This document shows positions 22,708 to 34,659 of a stretch of 64,000 bases of DNA, in pieces. The number at the start of each line of letters is the position of its first letter. The stretch's first letter is position 1. Made by a program: the position numbers and the translations under genes. This DNA is from Synchiropus splendidus (lineage: Eukaryota; Chordata; Actinopteri; Syngnathiformes; Callionymidae): positions 69,959,937 to 70,023,936 of the forward strand of contig NC_071334.1 of NCBI RefSeq assembly GCF_027744825.2, given 5' to 3'. The notes under the pieces were generated by a model. The model did not search any database. It was given only the letters and a program-made list of their open reading frames with translations, and was not told the origin of the DNA.

Positions 22708-23852
22708 TACACGACTGTATTACCAAAAGGATTTGCTCATCCGTCCAAATGATGAGAATCCGGTGCCCTAACCACTTGGCCTGGCCACAGGTCAAGTGCT
22801 TGCTGACTGTTTTGATAAACATTTGTGAAAGAATGGGCCGCTCTCAGGAGCTCAGTGAATTCCAGTGTGGAACCTTCATAGGATGCCACCTGTGCAACAC
22901 ATTTCCTCGCTCCTAAATATTCCATGGTCAGCTGTCAGCTTTATTATTAGAAAATGAGAGTTTGGGAACAAGAGCAATTCAGCCACAAAACAGTAGGTCG
23001 ACTGACAGAGAGGGGTCAGTGGATGCTGAGGCGCATAGCGTAAAGAGGTCGCAGACTTTCTGCACAGTCAATTTCTACAGAGCTTCAAACTTCATGTGGC
23101 CTTCAGATTAGCCCAAGTACAGTGCACAGAGAGCTTCACAGAATGGGTCTCCATGGCTGAGGAGCTGCATCCCAGCCATACCTCACCAAGTGCAATGCAA
23201 AGCACCAGATGCAGTGGTGTAAAGCAGGCCACCACTGGACTATAGAGCAGTGGAGACGCCTTCTCTGGAGTGGTGAATCACACTTTTCCATCTGACAATC
23301 TGATGGATGAGTCTGGGTTTGGAGGTTGCCAGGACAAAAGGTGCCTTTTGGACTGCATTATGTCAAGTGTGATATTTGGTGGAGCAGGAATTATGGTGTG
23401 GGGGTGTTGGGTTTGGTCCCTTAGTTCCAGGGAAAGGAACTTTGAATGCTTCAGGATACCAAAACATTTTGGACAATTCTATGCTCCCAACCTTGTGGGA
23501 ACAGTTTGGTGCGGGTCCCTTCATCTTCCAACATGACCGAGGACCAGTGCACAAAGCAAGGTTCACAAAGACATGGATGACTGGTGTGGAAGAACTTGAC
23601 TGACCTGACGTAGAACACATTTAGGATGAAATAGATCAGTGTGTGACCACAGCAATACACTTTTGGAAGAACGGTCCTATAAACACACTCCTCAACCTTG
23701 TGCACAGCCTTCACGGAAGAGTTGAAATTGTAGTAACTGTAAAAGGTGGATCGACACCATATTGAACCCTATGGGTTAGGAATGGGATGGCACTTCAGTT
23801 CATATGTGAGTCACAGCAGGTGAGCAAATACTTAAGATCGTAATATCGTGTA
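22708..23852 (+). mobile_element. Decayed Tc1/mariner transposon with both ends and TA duplications
   Basis: The left end tacacgactgtattaccaaa (22708) and the right end, read inverted as tacacgatattacgatctta, are imperfect terminal inverted repeats. Both continue into (g/a)tttgctca(t/c)c. TA dinucleotides flank both sides (22708-22709 and 23851-23852). The 1.14-kb interior encodes a broken transposase. The end style matches the fish Tc1 group ending gtgagcgaatacttttggca. Confidence 0.85.
22832..23640 (+). pseudogene. Tc1-type transposase pseudogene
   Basis: Reading from the ATG at 22832 gives GRSQELSEFQCGTFIGCHLCN, the usual start of this Tc1 subgroup. Later blocks, in shifting frames, are VGRLTERGQWMLRRIASK; then ESGFGGCQ and GAGIMVWG; then GPLVPGKGTLNASGYQNILD; then MLPTLWEQFGAGPFIFQHDRGPVHKAR; then GVEELD followed by a stop. 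The intact family has QHDNAPVH here; the N-A to R-G change hits the neighbourhood of a catalytic acidic residue. Several frameshifts and stops separate the blocks, so no functional transposase can be made. It would have cut and pasted DNA at TA sites. Confidence 0.85.
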
Positions 23853-24239
23853 TTAAGGCTTCAGTTTGGTTCAGAGCCCTGGTAAAGGTTAGCCATTTGT
23901 TTTGGATGGTTATGTTTCGAGTGAGAGGCTGGGGAAAGGTTTCAGGCAATGAGAGGTCCCCACAAAGATAGAGATACAAATGTGTGTGTGTGTCATTCAC
24001 CTTATCAGTCCTAGTGAGGACAAATTTTGGGGAAACCACGCCCTTGTGTGACCTTTGTGGGTCCCTTTTGTCGGACCCCACGAGGTTAAGCGTCAACTTG
24101 AGGATGAAGACTTCAAAACAACAAGGTCAGATGGTGTCCATTCCTTCAGATGTTCGGATGGCAAGTGGGAACTTGAGTTCCGCGAGCAGACTTCTTATCT
24201 CCAAGTGGGATCTCTGAGCGATTTAAAAAATCCCTTTAC

Positions 24240-24960
24240 ATTTTGAAAATCTTGAGGCGGTTTCTACAATGCAATGTCAGGAAATGTGCCTTGGAAAGTT
24301 CTCCAGTTTAAAGTCTGACCAGTGTTTTGTCTCTTGGCTGTCAGTGACTCCTCTGCTGGATCTCCTGCTGCACGTTGCAGACATGGATGTGTGGAAACCA
24401 AACACATTTCACCTAAAGCCAAACAATATTTATTGAGTTCAGAACGTCTACTGACTCAGCATTCCAACAAACCCTGCTTTATATTCCGCGGGAGAAGAGT
24501 GGGATTGAGAAGATAAATGTGCTGCTTAAGTTTCCTTGAGTCGACAACAAGGAGCAGATCTGCAGCTCTATTGTTGAGTCAGATTAATTACAGGAAAAAA
24601 GGTGCTGATGGAGATGAATGTAGCCAGCTTTTTAGAGGGCGCGGCTGCTCCGCTCATACCCCTCACACACCCTTTTTTTAAGTGAGTCGTGATGTGAACG
24701 GCAGCATTTTCCTTCTTCAGTCCCTTAAAATTAACTTGCAAGACTGGATGTCATGGATAAAAACCAAGTGAGTTGTAGTGCAAGATGGAAGGTCATAAAA
24801 AATAGGTTATGGAGGCTGTATTCTGCTTTTCCGTGTCTAAAGAGTTATCCACACGGAGCATCTAAAGAGAAATGAAAACATATCTCCACACTGCACTGTC
24901 AAAACTTAAAAATGAAAGCGAAATGAAAATTTAAATTGAAACGTGTCAAATGTTTGCACT
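24240..24960. other. Unassigned sequence
   Basis: No recognisable gene or repeat. Confidence 0.4.
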
Positions 24961-24962
24961 CA

Positions 24963-25038
24963 CTGGTGAGGGACGTGCACCTGCTGCATCTTTCTTTGTT
25001 CGCTATTCTTCTCGTCCTGCACAGCATCCCTCACCAGT
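24963..25038. repeat. Short repeat family D, copy D1, with inverted ends
   Basis: actggtgaggga at the left and tccctcaccagt at the right form 12-bp inverted ends around gtgcacctgctgcatctttc and ctcgtcctgcacagc. The core recurs at 29211-29274 with few changes; the left inverted end is absent there. Confidence 0.6.
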
Positions 25039-25348
25039 GGAGGCGGAACAATGGAGCAGTATGGCTGCGAGTGCCGGGGGAACACACGAGCGAAAGCAGC
25101 GCAACAAGCGACGTCGATAAACGGCACTGGTTCCATTGTTCTGACGAAACGGCAATGTCTTGATGCCGATTAGCTCGCTTGCCTGTAAATGTCAGTTTAT
25201 GCGCCGCGACATTCAGTAAGATGCATTTTTTTAGTCAAGAAATGACGGCATCCCAGAGGCGACACCAGGCCACATGTCCGTGCCACATGCCACGTGAGGC
25301 CTGCAGGAAGACTCCAACCAGTGATCTGATTGGCTATTAGATTTATTC

Positions 25349-25492
25349 GGGATGAGTCAGTGAGGTACCATGAAAAAGTGTTGCAGGGTCGATGAAAAGT
25401 TGTCCACACTAGATGGCGCTCTTGGTTCCAAACATTTTACAGCAGACAGTGCCATCTGGTGGTGACAGTGTTTCATGAAACCGTCAACAACC
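25349..25492. mobile_element. Family A MITE, copy A4, compact, both motifs kept
   Basis: Starts gggatgagtcagtgaggtac, with inverted-arm text on both sides of aacattttacagcagacagt. CTCF-like cores are at 25406-25419 on plus (ACACTAGATGGCGC, 13/14) and 25449-25462 on minus (CCACCAGATGGCAC, 14/14). They point toward each other about 40 bp apart. Confidence 0.75.
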
Positions 25493-25499
25493 CTCCACT

Positions 25500-26715
25500 A
25501 TTAACTGTTAACCGTATTCGCCCATTCACTTCAGCACTGGGACACAGGTTTCATACAGCGTGGTAACGCAAGCGAGTTGGCTCCTGACTGGATGACAACT
25601 CTACCTTAAAAACAACATTGGAGGGAGGAGAATATGGCATGAATATGAAGAACACTTTTGAAGTAAATGTAAATGATATGTTTACCCCGGTTATGATCAT
25701 GATTTGTGGTTGCGCGAGGAAGGCCTTGCTGCTTGCACCTGTACAAACAGGAAGCAGTCAGTGAGGGAAACGCTCAGGTGAGGCTGAGAAGTGCTGCATG
25801 ACAGAGACCCTGCAGTAATGGCTCAGAAGCATCGGCCTGACAGCTCCCTCATTAGAGCCCCCTCGCTCCTTCTGAAATTGCCTTCGCAGCCTCACGCTGC
25901 GTCTGGGCCAGAAGGTCCCGCAGATGATCCTCCTGATTCCTTTAATCCATCCATGCATCAGTCCAGCGTGATTTGCTGTGTAATTGTGTTGCTGGCACCG
26001 CAATTATACGAAGAAGGGTTTGAGGAGGAATGTCATGTTTGTAGATGTCGGTCACCTCTTCAGCAGCGAGTCACGGGACTGACGTGACAATGTCTCCGCA
26101 CCAGTTCAACCAGAGGCGGAGCTGAAGACGCTCATGCATGCAGATGTGCTCAAGTCATGAGTACAGTGGAAGTCAAGGGCCAGAGGTTCGACAACGCTAA
26201 AGGATATCAGCAGAGGCTGGCATCCTGTGAGACGCTAACATACCTTGTGGACATCATACATTTATCGCAGGCCTCCAGAGCCATAGGATTAACAGCAAAG
26301 TCCTTTCCTGTCACGCACAGAGGCTTACTGTCTGTGATTTGAAGAAACGTATGTATGATGTGCCGACGGTCAGGCAAAGCACCACATAGCACTATTCTGT
26401 CCAGAACATCAGTGACGTCTGCAGCGTACAATCCAAAAATATCCAAATGAAACATCTCAATTTCTCTCACTGTACGGCGGATTAACCATATTAACAGCCT
26501 GAATCCCTTCGATGCCTGGTCCACCTCCCTCCACACAGGTTCTGGGCTGCGTCATAGTCATTTTATGCTAATTAGCTCAGCGTAACAAATCGTTGATACG
26601 CATTGAAGCAGAGTAATTTCATAAATTTGATATAAAAAGCATACAATTACATTTTCTCCCGGAGGCAAGGTACTGTATGGCAGCTGCCAAACCTCGGCGT
26701 ACACAGTTGAAGCCC
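25500..26715. other. Unassigned sequence
   Basis: No gene or repeat recognised. Confidence 0.4.
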
Positions 26716-26719
26716 CTGG

Positions 26720-26860
26720 ACAAGTGTGTGTGTGTGTGTGTGTGGGCTTGTTTATACTGCCTCGTGGGGACCAATTCTTGACAAAGCGCTATCTTCGTGG
26801 GGACCTTTAGCCACAGGTCCAAACCTCAATTTGAGGGTAAAGATTTCAAAATAACTAGGT
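26720..26860 (+). repeat. Family F copy with (TG)n
   Basis: A TG run (26724-26744), then gcctcgtggggaccaattct, cgtggggacctttagccaca and gagggtaaagatttcaaaat. It abuts family C copy C1. Confidence 0.6.
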
Positions 26861-26861
26861 G

Positions 26862-27535
26862 AACCAGGGACTTGTTTTGATTCCAATCACGTCGTTGTGG
26901 AGCGAGTATTGTGAGAGGATGGAGTGTCTGAACAGATCAGAGATGGACGGCAACACTGAACGCTAGTCTAAATGCAATGTAAATCTCTCTTCAGAAGGGT
27001 CAAACGTGGCACACATTTGGGTCAACAGTGCGACTGACTGGGTCTTTTACCGGCGAGTACTGACACCTTCTCACTCAGGTTTTTGATAGCTTCCCTGCTG
27101 TTTCGATAGGTTGCTATCATGGTTGTTGTCAGTTTCCAAACCTGTTTCAGGCAAACTTTCAGGGCAAAATAATCCTGCAGAGCAGCCAAACACATATAGT
27201 TGCCACTTGTTCCTCATTCTTTAAACTTGTTTCGCCTGTTTGTGATGACGCTCTTCATCTTTTGGTCAGATCAACAGGCTTCCATGCTCACTGGCCTTGC
27301 CACACACCTTGCCATTTCTCCTCTGATACTGAAGCTGAAGAGTTTTTTCTTTTTTTACCTTCATTCAAATGATGTGCCGACAGGATCCACCTCCAATGAC
27401 GTCACCAAGGCTCGGTTCTGGTTCTGGCTTTGATTCACTTACAATTATTTAGCGTTGTGATTCAGCAGAATCAACTTTGTAGATGACATTCGATCATTTC
27501 ATGCTTCAGATTTATGTACGGTTCCAGAGGCGTTT
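26862..27535 (+). repeat. Interspersed repeat family C, copy C1
   Basis: Full-length-looking copy. Blocks shared with C2 (48875) and C3 (62730) are gggacttgttttgattcca, ttgtgagaggatggagtgtc, tctcttcagaagggtc, gggcaaaataatcctgca, tgatgacgctcttcatcttt, tccatgctcactgg and gttccagaggc. The minus-free reading MTLFIFWSDQQASMLTG recurs in the other copies (MTLFISWSEEQTSMLTG, MTLFIFWLAEQASTLTG), suggesting an inherited frame. Not recognised as a named family. Confidence 0.7.
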
Positions 27536-27539
27536 GTGA

Positions 27540-28570
27540 CTGTTTTAATGTGTTACTTTTATACCAAAGCGCCTCCTACAGTGAGACATACACAGCGAGC
27601 GCACAAGGGTAGGCCGATGGCATGGTTAAACACTCCTCCATCTGTTGTTGTATAGCAGAAGATATTTCCTTGTTTACAACTAAGTAGCTACCTCATATTA
27701 ATCTCCGCACATGTATTGCTAAAAACAGCGACGGTTCCCTGGAGTCTCCTGTCTCCCTTACATCAAGCAAATGAAGAGCAACGCCAGTTTCCAGCTGCTT
27801 CGCCTCACAAATTACAGTTTGCTGCCTCTTGTTCAATTAATCTGAGCCGTAATTATATTATCTTCACATGAGGCAACAAGACAAAGACGAAACGTGTCTG
27901 CATGTTTTCCTTCCCGACATCTTTCTTTCCAGCACCTGGGTGACACGTCTTTGTGTCTTCGCTTTGAAGACACGTGCACGCACGTGTTCATGGCCACTGT
28001 CTCTTTGTGTTGCTCAATGCGCTTTTCTTCAATAACGTCACTTCTTTGTGTGCGATTTCCTTCCATCTTCACAGTCATCTCAGCATCACAAGATGAAGCT
28101 ACTGATCAATGTTTTCTTTTTCTACTTCAATGCTGGCTGATGTGAATGAAGAGTGTACTTGCTTTGGAAGAGAAACAACACGTTTTACCATGAGATGCCG
28201 AGCTCCAAAAACCCAGGTCACTGTGCAACCTGGGTTAAGGGGTGGTGATATATGATATATATATATATTGATGATATATTTTTCCAAACAACTGCCTGTC
28301 CACCAGCAGTGCACGTGATAAAAAAGTCACAATATAAACGCTGCACTGATGAAGTTGATGAACGACAAAATCATCACGTGAGAATACACCGAGCAAATTA
28401 CACTCCTGAACATCCATCGCAGCAGTTTTCCAGCATCAGTGGCAGTAATTATTCAATTCATTTGCAAATACGTTGATGAACTGACCAGTAGCTTTATCTA
28501 ATCTTAGCTTCTGGGACTTATCTGGGGTCTTGCTCTCGAGTGAGGCGGTAAGAAAGTTGGAGGTTGGTCG
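27540..28570. other. Unassigned sequence with a short (AT)n
   Basis: Nothing recognised except an AT run at about 28247-28270. Confidence 0.4.
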
Positions 28571-28574
28571 ACGA

Positions 28575-28985
28575 ATCTGCACAGCAGGGGCAGTATTGCT
28601 GTCGTCCTCAGTCTTGTGTGTAAGAGAGATCCCGACCTTCACCTGTGGTCCTGAGCTGTGGGTCAAGACCGCAAGAGGGAGATCCTGGATCCAAGCCGTT
28701 GGAATGAGTTTGCTCTGTACGGGTGGCGGAAGTCTCGCTTAGAGAATGAGTTCTGTCGCGCGGGAGACACCGCCACGTCTCCGTCTTCTTCGTTGGAAGG
28801 AGTCAGTAGAGGTCATTTGGCCATGTCATGAGGATACACCCTGGATTCCTTGGGGCTGTTTTCGGCACGGCCAGCTGGGAGGAGACCGAGGGTTCGACCC
28901 AGGACCAGGCCGGGAGAAGGGTGTTTGGTTCAACCTTTTGAAGCTGCTGCCCCCGCGACCCAGCAGATGAGGATGGTTGGATCTT
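28575..28985 (+). pseudogene. Rex3/RTE-like LINE 3' end, broken
   Basis: Near 28650 the reading is PELWVKTARGRSWIQAVGMSL, which corresponds to the family's HELWV.T...RSRIQAAEMSFL. A shifted frame continues LRLLRWKESVEVIWPCH and then GFDPGPGREKGVWFNLLKLLPPRPSR, the family's usual SLLKLLPPRPDLG ending before GATG-type tails. The piece lacks everything upstream of the reverse-transcriptase C-terminus and has internal deletions. 5' truncation of this kind is typical of LINE insertion. It ends in gatgaggatggttgg. Confidence 0.8.
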
Positions 28986-29210
28986 CAGGGGCAGAAGTTT
29001 GATCCCCAATGGGATATTGCAACACAGTTCAAGTGACATATGACTCCATTCCTCCCTATTGGATGGAATGCAGGTGACACCACCCAAATCCATCGTACAG
29101 GTGCAAAGGGATGTGGCAAATTTGGGCACAGCTCATTAGTCTGTAGTTCCTTTCCCCGGTGAGTCCATCCCATCTCATCCCCTCAACACCCGTCCGCAGT
29201 CCACGGAGGA
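28986..29210. other. Unassigned sequence
   Basis: No recognised content between the LINE end and repeat D2. Confidence 0.35.
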
Positions 29211-29276
29211 ACGTGCACCTGCTGCATCTGTCTTTGTTCGCTATTGTTCTCGTCCTGCACAGCATCCCTCACCAGC
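29211..29276. repeat. Family D, copy D2
   Basis: gtgcacctgctgcatctgtc and ctcgtcctgcacagcatccc; near-identical to 24971-25037. Confidence 0.65.
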
Positions 29277-29304
29277 CAGCTGAGCCTAGAACCCTCTCCA
29301 GCTG

Positions 29305-29495
29305 GTGACGGTCGATGAGGTTTCATGAAACAGTTAACACTGATGGCACTGTCTGCTGTATATTGCTTGGACTTGAACGACTAATAAAACCTCACATCAG
29401 TTCTTAACCAAAAGCGCCATCTAGTGTCATCTGAAAATTATGACACTGTTTCGTCAACCCTGCAAGTGTTTCATGATACCTCACCTACCCATCAC
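29305..29495. mobile_element. Family A MITE, copy A5
   Basis: Starts gtgacggtcgatgaggtttc and ends acctacccatcac. The left motif is degraded. The right arm carries ACACTAGATGGCGC on the minus strand (29414-29427, 13/14 of the CTCF core). No clear target duplication. Confidence 0.8.
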
Positions 29496-29499
29496 TTCT

Positions 29500-30612
29500 C
29501 TGTGGCGCCATATTCACCTGCATCTCAGCGTATTTCAACACCTCACCCGTTGCTCCTATTTCTTCTCATGCACATCATTTCAGTGTATGCTCAAACTTCA
29601 GCCCATTTCAAGCTGTGATAGTCACAGCATTGTCAAAATGGCAGTTTCTCACCATTTAAATTGTGATAATGATAAGATATGTGAATGAAAAATGACATGA
29701 ATAAGCTGGCATCTTCAAACCTCAAACTTTCATGTTTGCCTCAATGATTGTTAAGCGCTAGAGCAAAACTCAGTCCAACAAAGCGGTTCACAGGGCAACT
29801 TTACAGAGTAGTTGCGTGGACGTGACACGGCGTGACACGGACTTGAACACAGAAACAGTGGGAGAAATGAAGGTCGCAAAGTAAGACACCAAGTGCAATC
29901 AATAATGGCATGAGAGGGGGAAGGAGACAAGACAAAACATCACCAAAATAAAACAGGAAGTGGACGACAACAAGGCAACGGAAAGTTCAAACTAACAAGA
30001 TTAACTAACTAACCGTGACAAAAGAAAACAAAACTTATAAAGTACTTTCACTGTGTTTCTTGTCAATTCAGAAAGTACTCATTATTTACAAACTATGAAG
30101 CGACATGATCCAAAATTCCCACTCGAGCAATCAGTCTCACATGCAGGTTCCGCCACTCACCCGCCGTCTGGTGAACACTTCCAGCTCGTTCTGGCGCCAG
30201 CTGGGTTCATCAGCAAATGCCACGCCCCGTTTCAGATTCACACTATTTTTGGAGTGTTGTTAAAGCAACTGCAGGGCGGATCAATGAGCTGTTCTTTCCA
30301 GTGTAAGACAGTAGATGGTGCAAGGCAATGCTGCAGTTTGCAAGTCACTAAAAATGATTGACTGATGTTGGTTAAGAAGAAAGCCTGGAAGAGTGAGCTG
30401 GTCTGTCTGAAGGCATAATCGCTCGAGAAAATCATTTCAGGCGACAATAGGAAACACAAGTTATGCCTCTCACTGTGGAGATATCGACTGACAAAGAATT
30501 CAGAAACCTTTTTTTTTGTTGATGTTATTGACTGAAAGAGCTTTGGAGAGAAAACCAGGAAACCAACCAGAGAGAGGCTCAAATTAACCACATGAATATT
30601 GAATTATGGGTG
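29500..30612. other. Unassigned sequence
   Basis: No gene or recognised family. A 117-codon minus-strand frame (30238-30591) shows no family features. Confidence 0.4.
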
Positions 30613-30616
30613 ATGA

Positions 30617-30900
30617 GTGATGGACGGATGAAGTTTCATGAAACACTGTCGTCATTTTCAGAGCTCAGTAGGTGGTGCTCTTGGTTTAAAAATGATGTGG
30701 AGCTTCATTGAAATGGTTGTTTAAATACAAAGATTTTAGAGCAGAGAGTGAAAATCTGAAAATGTGGACACTGTTTCATGAAGCTTCACAAGCCCATAAC
30801 AACTGATTAGTGATACCTGCCATGAATCGTGAAACAGTAAAGCAGAGGCCAGTTAGATGGCACTCTTTGTTTAGAAATAATGTGAGGTTTCCGAGGGATT
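30617..30900. mobile_element. Two adjacent family A copies (A6 and partial A7)
   Basis: A6 (30617-30800) runs gtgatggacggatgaagttt to cacaagcccataac. Nine bases later gtgatacctgccatgaatcg starts a second, decayed copy (A7, to about 30900). Motifs are degraded: A7 has CAGTTAGATGGCAC at 30850-30863 (11/14). Confidence 0.65.
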
Positions 30901-30929
30901 ATATCCATTGAATAATGGTTTAAAACAGG

Positions 30930-32350
30930 GTTAAATACAATAAAGGCAGTGTAAAGGGCCTTAGTAAACACAGTCGAGGGGCGGGGCTAGACGCTGTCAT
31001 TCTGTATGCATAAGCAACAGACTGCCAACAGTGACGGACAGATGGGGAGCGTCTCATGCAAAGCTGAGGATTTGAATGGTTCTACAACCTTGAAGCAGCA
31101 TTTGTGCTGTGTGAAATGCCACCAATTATACCGCCCAGCAGCAAGTCTGAAGAAGAGACTTGATGGAAACCTTTCACGTCTTCATGTATGTATGTGACAT
31201 AAACAGGCGGTGAAGGGAAGAAAGCGTCACGAAACGTCGCTCTGTACAAAGCTTTTATTTTATACACCCACTCAAACCGCAGCATGGGAAAACGCCTGCT
31301 CCTTTCTTACACACACAAAAAGTGTTTTCCGTCAGCTCCACATCATCCGGTCACTATTTTGGCGCTGATTGATTTGATGTGTGAAGGCCAAACAGTTGAC
31401 GATGCAGCGGGCTCTCATGGATTTATGGAGAATAATTGGATGGAAATGTGGTTGCCAGGTCTTGCTTCTGAATTAAACACGCAGCGGTGAAGTGCGGCAG
31501 CAGCAGGAATAGATTTGCCGCCTCTCCTTTCACGCCCAACATGTCCCTGATCTCTTATGTGTGCGAGGGTCTCCCTCTTCGCAGCAGTTCTGCCGGCTGA
31601 CTTTTTTATTATTCCTGACTCAAATCATTTCACCTACATAAGGAAGTTTCCTTGGCACAGACTTTCAGACACGTAGCAATTCAGTGAGTAAAAAAAAAAG
31701 AGCAGTAGTTTTATATATTAATGACAGATGGGAAAAAAGAGTTCTCAAAATCTTGTGATGCGAGAGCAATGTTTTCATCTGTCAGAGAGCCGACGCATGA
31801 ATGTAGAATCACGTCCTCCAAGCCAGAAATCTCACTAGATCACATGAGATGAAACAAAGGTGGAGCCACCACAACAATCACAGGCACAACTCACAACACA
31901 AAAGTGCCCCTGTGGTTTTTATGTATTTGAATCCCTCCCAAAAAAACATCATCATAACCATCAGGATCACGCACCAGGTGAGATTTACTTCTCATGAACT
32001 CATGTTTGTGTTGGCATCAGTTCAATAAATCTCAAAACATCCCCCTTTGCCTCCAAGTCACAGTCCGGGTCGGGAATGATCGGCTCTCACCACGCTCAAA
32101 GTTTGATGGTCGTAAATACTGAGCGTGTTTAAAACAGGACCAAGTCACACTTAACCCTCCCCAGACATCAGGATTCTCTCATGGGATAATCTTGTAAGAG
32201 CTACGACCATCAGGGGCTCACCATCCTCAGCCAGGAAGGTGCAGGATCGGGACAGAAACAGCCTTATTTGGAGTGTGGCCCTCAAACTTGGTCCTCATAT
32301 TCAGAGCCCACCGGACGGCGCTGACTGTTCTAACCCTTTTGAATTTAAGC
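30930..32350. other. Unassigned sequence
   Basis: No recognised gene or repeat. Confidence 0.4.
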
Positions 32351-32355
32351 AGTTA

Positions 32356-32467
32356 TCTCAACGAAATCACATAGTTTTTTGGTTGTTTTTTTTAACACAG
32401 ATAGCGCCATCTACTGAGTGCTGAAAATCAGGACAGTGCACCATGATTCCTCATCAGCCCATAACTC
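32356..32467 (-). mobile_element. Family A MITE, half copy A8
   Basis: Only the right half remains: tcaacgaaatcacat, then agcgccatctactgagtgct, gaaaatcagga and cctcatcagcccataac. CTCF-like core on minus at 32404-32417 (TCAGTAGATGGCGC, 13/14). Confidence 0.65.
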
Positions 32468-32469
32468 AT

Positions 32470-34420
32470 TTTAAACATTTTATGTAATGAAAATGGAGCT
32501 GAAGAAAACTTCCTATTGTCATCGAAGCAAAATGCATCATGAAAAGACAAAGCTTGATTTAACGTAATTGTTTGGGCGAGGACGGGAACCCAGGGGACGT
32601 GTGTGGGGTACGTTCATTTGTTTGACACACACCGCCCACAAGTCAGTTGACCAAGACAGAGGCTGCTCAACACACGTCAAGGCACTTAAGCAGCCCGTCA
32701 CTGCAGAATGTTGTGAAACAGCCCAGTGTCAAGTGATGGTCCAAAGAAAAACGTTTAGCTCAGTATGTAGCCACCACCACCATCATGATAAAATCTTAGT
32801 TCGCAGCTGTGTGGATGAACTATCCAGGGATCCTCTGTAGCGCTTACTAAAGACTGAAGTCAACGAAGGTAATGACAGCAGGAAACAGAATAATAAAAAG
32901 CAACTCTCAACAAACCACCTCAAATCGAAGTGGAAGAGCCTGGACATCATATTTCAGAAGAGCTCTGGGTAGAGAGATCAACTAGCTGGTGTCACTGGAG
33001 GGTAGTGAAGGCTTGATGAGGTTTCCTGTGTCCTGCTGGTGGAATCTCCTAAGACGTCACATCACACCTGAGGTCCTGTATGTGCCATCTGGGGAAGCAA
33101 GAAGCACCGTGAAGCTGCAAAAGCTTTAAGGTCTTTCCATCATTTTGTCCAACCCCTGTAGGATTGACCTCTGACGAATGATCGGGATGGAAATACTTTT
33201 ATAGGCAGCGGTCAGTCTTGTCAATTCCAAAATTGTTGGCTGGGAAATGATCAAAATCACCAGACATTTTCTTTTGTGCTTCAATTACCATATTGCCTCA
33301 CAGCACCTGTGAGCCACTGTTTGTTTTGCTGTCTGTGAAAAGAGAGAAGCAAAATGAATCATAAAAAATAGAGCGAGGTCAACACCTCACTGTGGGTCTG
33401 AATATGAACTGTAACTTGACTCTATGTTGTAATGTCATCATTCTTTCACCCATCTCTTATTTGTATGCACGTCAAAAGGCTCCAACACTGAGGACGCGAG
33501 TGACATTTCCAGTCAACACATTTGAGCCTAACATGAGACTTAGCGGATTAAGCAGTGACATTTTATCAGGAAGACTTAATGTGGCAAAGATTTCCTGAAA
33601 TATTAATGGACTTGCATCAAATTAGAAGCCCCAGTGGCAGTTTTAGTGATGCGCTCCTCAAGTCATGTCACGTCTTGCCCTCACTCAAGGCGGCGTCCCT
33701 CCCAGCTGCCATTAAAAATGCAGAGAATGGAGTGGACTTTTAGTGCAGATGGCTTACTCTTGTCTTTTTTTCTTCCATGGTCAACAGCGAGCCACTTTTT
33801 CATCGCCTTAAAAACTCCAAAAGTTTCCTGAACAAATGTCAAGGGCTAATTGGATAAGAAGTGATTTATGTTTGTTAATAAGCTGAAGATAAGTTGTAAT
33901 TATCCGGTAGTGATCGTGGGTCAAAGCGCAGCAACACATGAAGATGTTGGTATGACCTTCAGCTAGCCATTCGGAGCGGCACAGTCTCTCACACGAGCTC
34001 TTTAATGAGACGACTAACACCAGGGCCTTTGCAAAGCCCCGCAGAGCAGACGCCTTTGGCCTTTAAGTTCCCTGGGAATTCATCACTGATTCAGTAGGTC
34101 GACCACATTATCGTACAGGACATGATTCTCGTGGAGGAATGTCCACAAACACTCAACCACGACAGCTCCTCTCATACAACGCATGAGAGGAAGCCGAAGC
34201 CTGAGCAATGCCTCACCATGCACGAGTCACAGCGTTTGTCAGTCCTGCCAGGATTTCAACTTCTGCATTGATTGTTGCGACCAAAAATGGCGGATTTCGA
34301 AGGTGACTTTCTTTTTAAAGTTGGGATCATTTATGATTTTGGAGAATATGACGGGAAAAAAGGAAGTCTACATTAGTGTATTAAAAAGCAAAAATAGTGT
34401 CAGGCTTTGGAGTAAAAAGG
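32470..34420. other. Unassigned sequence
   Basis: No recognised content; frames are short and unsupported. Confidence 0.4.
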
Positions 34421-34424
34421 TGAT

Positions 34425-34655
34425 TGAACAAAATATGCTTTATTTGCACAAATAAATAAATATAGATACATAAAAATGATGATCAAATAAGTCCATCTTT
34501 TTTATGATTCCAGCATGTAGTGAGAGCTTGTTTTTCTCCTGGAGACTGGCGGACGTTTGGATGGGCGGAGTCTGAGAGGTAAAGGTGGGGAATGTTTGAG
34601 AGTTGTTCAGCGACTCATTAAAATAGTAACTACCGCTATGTTCCACACAAAACTT
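34425..34655 (-). repeat. Family E, copy E3, minus orientation
   Basis: Read on the minus strand: ctgaacaactctcaaacatt, tctcagactccgcccatcca, then aaaaaagatggacttatttg. It is truncated after the AT-rich part. Confidence 0.65.
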
Positions 34656-34659
34656 TAAT

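Larger units (their letters stand above)
22556..24125. repeat. TG-rich 'ggggacc' fish repeat (family F), split by a Tc1 element
   Basis: Left part 22556-22707: a TG run, cttgtagtgacc, then gtccccacaaggctaaggct and tttcagggttaaaac. Right part 23853-24125: aaggcttcagtttgg, aaaggtttcaggcaatgaga, then ggtccccacaaagatagaga, TG run, then agtgaggacaaattttgggg and ttgaggatgaagacttcaaa. A further copy at 26720-26860 shows an uninterrupted form. The Tc1 element between the two parts is nested. Confidence 0.6.

Noticed and set aside
33000..33075. Possible further family A copy (gatgaggtttcctgtgtcct)
   Set aside because: Only a short resemblance; no arm pairing and no motif.
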